DNA of 12,533 nucleotides from Saccoglossus kowalevskii. Lineage: Eukaryota; Hemichordata; Enteropneusta; Harrimaniidae. A program made the position numbers and the translations under genes. Positions 8,660 to 12,533 of the stretch are shown one piece after another. The notes under the pieces were generated by a model. That model was not told the origin of the DNA, ran no database searches, and saw nothing but the letters and a program-made list of their open reading frames with translations. Location: the NCBI RefSeq assembly GCF_000003605.2, contig NW_003151753.1, forward strand, positions 900,630 through 913,162, in the 5' to 3' direction. The first letter of the stretch is position 1, and each line of letters opens with the position of its first letter.

Positions 8660-10083
8660 TCTGATTTTGTGGTTTTGAGCTGTCGAAGTATTTCGCGAAA
8701 AATAAAACACCATACGAAGCAGTCAGGCCAATGTCTTGTTGATATCCGAAACTTTGAACCTCAAACAGAACTGTTATTTCGTGCACGCCTATCAGTATTA
8801 CACAACTACCATTTGCAGCTCATTGCAGTCTGACACTTATTCACTGTACCCCTTCCTTTTTCCAGACTGTCTAGAAAGTTATACAAACAGTTTCATCCCT
8901 TAGAAAAGTCTTTGCCGTATGATCAAAAGAAAAATGTCCACGTAGTAGTAACCAACATTGTTCTGGCGTTCCTAAAAAAAGTTTTTAAAAAACGAACACT
9001 GCATTGCTTAGTAGCAAATAATCACGGTAGCGCAATCCGACCATGCTACGTTTCAAAATTATAATTATTACTCGGTAGTGATTATTAATAAAGTACAACA
9101 AGTAAACTCGTTGAATTGTTCTGAAATGCAAGTAAATTTCAATTTAGTTTCATCGTAAGCGAATGATTCTGGTCGCATACAAATGCTCGACATCTTACAG
9201 GTCAAATCGCTAATCAGCCAATCAAAATACTCGGTGATGCCAACATGTTCAAATTACCATAACGGAGGAGATTTGCCGATGTTCCAGCACAATCTTTTAC
9301 CTCTGGTTTTGATGGGAAGACGGCACGTTTTTTTAAATCAAAACATTAGTTGTTTTCGATGATAAACTGACTATTTGAAGACTAATTTAACATTTTTACG
9401 GTGATAACAGCTAATTGTCGAAACGAAGCTTACCCATTCACGCTAGTCACAATAAACATCGTAGTCTTGAATAGGCGTCAATGACTACGGTAAAATTCGT
9501 AAGAATGTAGGTCAGGAGTGAGTGTTGTTTTGACTTGGGTATTGTGTTCACATTCCAACGGGAAATTTTGAGTCCGAATGATTTCTACTTCTACATTTAA
9601 TTTATTTCAATGGATATCCGAAAGCCCGTAACCTAATGTTATTGACATTGTTTACTGTCTTACATCGTCATGTCCCAGTGTTACCGATGGTTAGACATAT
9701 ACAAACTACATAACGATAATGCTGTTTGTAAACCAACAAGCTTTGTAGATTGAATAAACATCTAGGGGATTTACATTTTCGTTTACTCAAACTGTGATTG
9801 ACAGGGATTTTGCATACATCAGCCACCATTTTAAACTCGTGATTTTCACTGGTCGCGACACGTTTCGACCGAAAATAACAACATTTATACATCAAAAGCC
9901 CAACCAGACGAGTGTAATTGTTAGCGTACATATTCATGCCCCCGTGGATATGTATTTGGAACCACAGCTTGGTCTCCAAACATCGTAAATGGCACATTTC
10001 ACGGAGCGCCCGCCAAGATGTTAGCGTCTTGGTTCGGATTAGCATACTAATACGGGGGCCATCTTGACCCTTATTTATAGTAT
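8660..10083. other. Non-coding stretch, nothing recognised
   Basis: The longest frame is 125 codons on the - strand (9668-10045) with no recognisable domain. Its first codons overlap a small hairpin at 10013-10032 (ccaagatg-ttag-cgtcttgg, 8-bp stem with one G-T pair). Confidence 0.4.
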
Positions 10084-10109
10084 CGGTTCCCCTTTAAATG
10101 AAATCCCTT

Positions 10110-10139
10110 TTATGCAAATTAGGACATATTCAAAATGGC
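10110..10139 (+). repeat. Left arm of a 30-nt imperfect inverted repeat
   Basis: Begins ttatgcaaatt and ends aaaatggc. It matches the reverse complement of 11911-11940 at 25 of 30 positions counted by eye. The two arms flank the PIN-like pseudogene. They may be element ends or two copies of a widespread short repeat. Confidence 0.5.
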
Positions 10140-10646
10140 AGCCGGGTTGGGAGATTTAGTTTATTAAAACATGCTTTATCTCATGAACTATACATGTAAA
10201 AGGGCAAAGAGTTAACAGATATATCGCTCTGAAGATTGTTGGCGAGTAATATGACAACTATCATAATAATATTAAAAATAAAAAAAATATAAAACAAAAC
10301 GTAATTTAAAAAGCTTTGTTATAAAGGAAAATGTGTAACTACTTCAGGATTGTTATGCAAGGTACGACTGTACCCATTGGAGTACATTTGGTTTCTACAT
10401 TTCTAATCAGTAATACTCATGTATTATGTCTATGCTATATAGTCATAAATGAAAGGAACTCACCCAAACCAGACACAGACAAAACCCTTGAGTTTATTCG
10501 TCATGCAGGACATTATGATCAAGCAAGACTTGCACAATGAATTATGGTTCCATATGTTGCAAATGGCAATGTATCAAAACTATATATTTGAAACAGGGAA
10601 ATTATTTTGCAGCAGATAACATAGTTGTCATTAACAAACTGATGTA

Positions 10647-11665
10647 ATGGCTACATTTGACAGTATCCAGAAAGAAAAGTTGCAGCAACAACATGAGCCA
10701 GCTTTTATACAAACGGTCATTCAAGGTTCTTGTTCCTTTCACTCCTATCCTTGTGTGCAACAGAATTTTCTAAAAGAGTTACGTGACGAATGGTACGGAC
10801 CAGATAGACCTGTTGCTGAACAAGCAAATATAAAATTGGTATCAACACGCATTTATAACTATAACAATAATTTAGAAAAACTTGAGGTATTTGTTTCAAA
10901 ATTTTAAAGAGGAGAGTATATTGATGTCAACTCACGATGAAGCAGGTAGACTCAGTTTGTGTAAGGACCATAATCCCATGCAGAGATACAGATGCATTGA
11001 TGTTGATTGTGCACTGTGAAGGCCAACTGAGTCAGGAGATATGTTTTCATTCAGGAACAGCAAATAAGCAACATTATATTCAGGTACATGAAATCAAACT
11101 CCATGATGCAATTTATGGGAACTGTCAGCTCATAGCGCAGTAGCAGGGTTGTGATTAGCCAATTTTATGGTTTCGGGAAAGCATCCAAAGAATATGCTGA
11201 TTTGTTGATCTAAATAATACTGTACAGCAGGTGTAAAAAGGTGTAAAAGCTCGTTTGTAAACTGCACACACCACATCAAACAGATGAATCAATCAACGAT
11301 GTCCACTACAGACTCTTTCTTAGAAGGAGAAACGATCACGAAAGCTTGCCACCAACACATCTTTGCAACAGCATATTAAACATACACTACCAGAGCATGG
11401 TTTGGTGTGCATCCAACATGCGATGGCTACTTTTCTGTTTACCAGTAGTCCATGGATGGTATGATGAAACTAATTATGAAGATTTAAAACCAAATCTAAT
11501 GGCTGATATTTCTGTACTAAGTAATTGCCTTAATTGACAAGATGCAACTGTAAAAGCTGTGATGCAGTTAGGTGAAGTTGGAATATTAAGAAAATGCATT
11601 GTAGTGGGACCTGTGGTTGTAGTGACCAATTTGTAACTAGTAACATACCACCACTATTACAGTAA
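10647..11665 (+). pseudogene. Broken multi-copy animal protein with FEN1/XPG-like PIN core and Cys-rich tail
   Basis: I recognise, from memory of the family, pieces of a large protein present in many copies in marine invertebrate genomes. Its core resembles a FEN1/XPG-type PIN nuclease fold; its function is not established. In order: FLKELRDEWYGPD (about 10765-10803); THDEAG at 10930-10947, replacing the usual HEEAD acidic motif; DTDALML at 10985-11005; GCD at 11147-11155, then SQFYGFGKA at 11157-11183; SLPPTH ending at 11360; PVVHGW at 11442-11459; and a cysteine-rich end, NCKSCDAVR then CSGTCGCS, at 11546-11629. The reading frame changes at about 10880-10920, 10950, 11156 and 11530. Stops include 11141-11143 and a TGA at 11573-11575 where a Cys is expected. 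The N-terminal half is missing or unrecognisable; the open frame at 10331-10540 could be part of it but shows no motif. Many lesions make this an old, dead copy. Confidence 0.65.
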
Positions 11666-11910
11666 TGATATTATATGTAGATGAAGTTCAATTTAAATAT
11701 ACATGTGTAAAATACCATATTTTGAACATTTTTAGTTTAGTCAGGTTGTCTTTTTGTGAAAAATGACACATAAACATGTTTTAGCAATGAATGTAATTAT
11801 GTGTTAGTAAACATGGCTTTTATACATTGTAAAAATACATATCAGTTTGTCATTTGTGGAATTCTGATGTCTAAGCTGATATACTAGAGTGACAGTCGAT
11901 AACGCTGTCC
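11666..11910. other. AT-rich sequence after the pseudogene
   Basis: No coding signal. Bounded on the right by the inverted-repeat arm at 11911. May be 3' flank of the decayed gene or interior of a larger element. Confidence 0.4.
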
Positions 11911-11940
11911 GCCATTTTACATTTGTTCCAATTTGCATAA
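11911..11940 (-). repeat. Right arm of the 30-nt imperfect inverted repeat
   Basis: gccattttac ... atttgcataa, the reverse-complement partner of 10110-10139. The five mismatches are concentrated in the middle; both ends (11 nt and 8 nt) are identical. Confidence 0.5.
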
Positions 11941-12012
11941 TACGGGTAAAATTTGTAATGTCATCTGGCTTAAGGTATAGATGCATGTTCGTGGGCACTC
12001 GGAGTGAATTTC

Positions 12013-12025
12013 TTTTTTTTTTTTT
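12013..12025 (-). repeat. Poly(T) run (A13 on the - strand)
   Basis: Could be the poly(A) tail of a retro-insertion sense on the - strand, but I found no convincing target-site duplication around it. Confidence 0.6.
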
Positions 12026-12279
12026 GCTTTTCTTACCCAGACAGTTTTGGCTAGATAGTGTTGAAATTTCGGAGCATTGTAAATGCTGGAACATGCCCAA
12101 AAATGGATTTTAAAATATAGGGAATCGAGGCACGCGTATGTGATTAAAAGTCCCGAAAGTTTGTTTACGTTGCTCTTTTGATTGACAAGTCACTGTTGAT
12201 GTTATGTGCAAATGAGTTGCTGGCCTCAGTTACGGTGCGGCGACGTGTAACCTCCTGTCCGCGGCCCTGTTTAACTTAC

Positions 12280-12307
12280 CTCAAGCGCTACCAACTAGTC
12301 TTGCAAA
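12280..12307 (-). other. Candidate 28-nt exon with strong splice signals
   Basis: On the - strand, an uninterrupted pyrimidine tract ending in ag (acceptor at 12309-12308) is followed 28 nt later by gag|gtaagt (donor GT at 12279-12278), close to the ideal consensus. All three frames of the 28 nt contain a stop, so if spliced it would be untranslated or part of a non-coding RNA. Alternatively the donor belongs to a longer exon starting to the right. The neighbourhood (12120-12290) is richer in CpG than the rest, which would suit a promoter or 5' UTR. The 62-codon frame at 12288-12476 (-) has no recognisable motif and stops before the donor. Confidence 0.2.
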
Positions 12308-12533
12308 CTAAAAAAAAAGACAAGACGTAGACACTTCCAGCAAGCAAGCGGAATACAAAAAACATACAGTTGTAAATGATAAGTAAACTTTTTTCACCCT
12401 TATCTCGCAACATGTCGACAACTTCTAGCCTGGCAGCTTCCAGTCGAGTACTGTTAAATATTTTTTTTTCACGCATTTTTTCTCCGAAGGCATTATAAAA
12501 CTGACTAATTATACATTTGTCGTTTCGCTGTAA

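Larger units (their letters stand above)
7594..10099. repeat. Segment bounded by a perfect 16-bp inverted repeat
   Basis: atttaaaggggaaccg at 7594-7609 is exactly the reverse complement of 10084-10099. The match does not extend in either direction, and I see no flanking target-site duplication. It could mark the ends of a non-autonomous DNA element of about 2.5 kb, or two independent copies of a common short repeat in opposite orientation. No transposase is recognisable inside. Confidence 0.4.

Noticed and set aside
9668-10045. 125-codon - strand frame
   Set aside because: The longest frame outside the LINE, but no domain, signal or splice context supports it, and it overlaps a hairpin and repeat-like sequence. 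Within chance expectation for the window.
12013-12110. Retro-inserted sequence ending in A13 on the - strand
   Set aside because: No flanking duplication and no recognisable source sequence.
1-12533. Bacterial or phage interpretation, CRISPR array, operon, tRNA or rRNA genes
   Set aside because: No dense coding, no ribosome-binding-site-led genes, and no spacer-repeat structure: the 33-bp units abut without spacers. Recognisable relics are animal-type.

Overview
The window reads as nuclear, non-coding DNA from an AT-rich animal genome, probably an invertebrate. Reasons: no dense or operonic genes; reading frames are short and scattered; homopolymer and (TA)n runs are common; splice-site-like signals surround short open stretches; and the only recognisable proteins are decayed, repetitive metazoan sequences. 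These are a non-LTR retrotransposon tail of L1/Tx1 type and a broken copy of a multi-copy animal protein with a FEN1/XPG-like (PIN-fold) core and a cysteine-rich end. No intact gene was found. Protein-family calls rest on remembered motifs, not on a search.

Layout. 1-320: two short exon-like open stretches on the + strand, one with a good acceptor and donor (253-314). 998-1220: a seven-unit, about 33-bp tandem array of quasi-palindromic units. 1221-3206: AT-rich and featureless apart from minor motifs. 3207-5860: a nest of repeats. It starts and ends with two direct copies of a ~190-bp repeat (called B here). Between them lie a 214-bp tandem dimer (A), a small LINE-tail insertion with a 15-bp target-site duplication (4113-4371), and a larger 5'-truncated LINE remnant on the - strand (about 4433-5671). 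5861-7593: nothing recognised. 7594-10099: bounded by a perfect 16-bp inverted repeat, holding only short unassigned frames. 10110-11940: bounded by a 30-nt imperfect inverted repeat (25/30 by eye), enclosing the PIN-like pseudogene (10647-11665). 11941-12533: no gene, but a very strong acceptor/donor pair on the - strand frames 28 nt (12280-12307).

How the parts relate. Most of the recognisable content is accumulated mobile or repetitive DNA. The LINE relic and the PIN-like relic both carry frameshifts and stops, so neither makes a protein. The best leads are the palindromic array, the two inverted-repeat pairs that may mark element ends, and the exon-like signals at both window ends, which may belong to host genes extending outside. 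I found no convincing new functional system.
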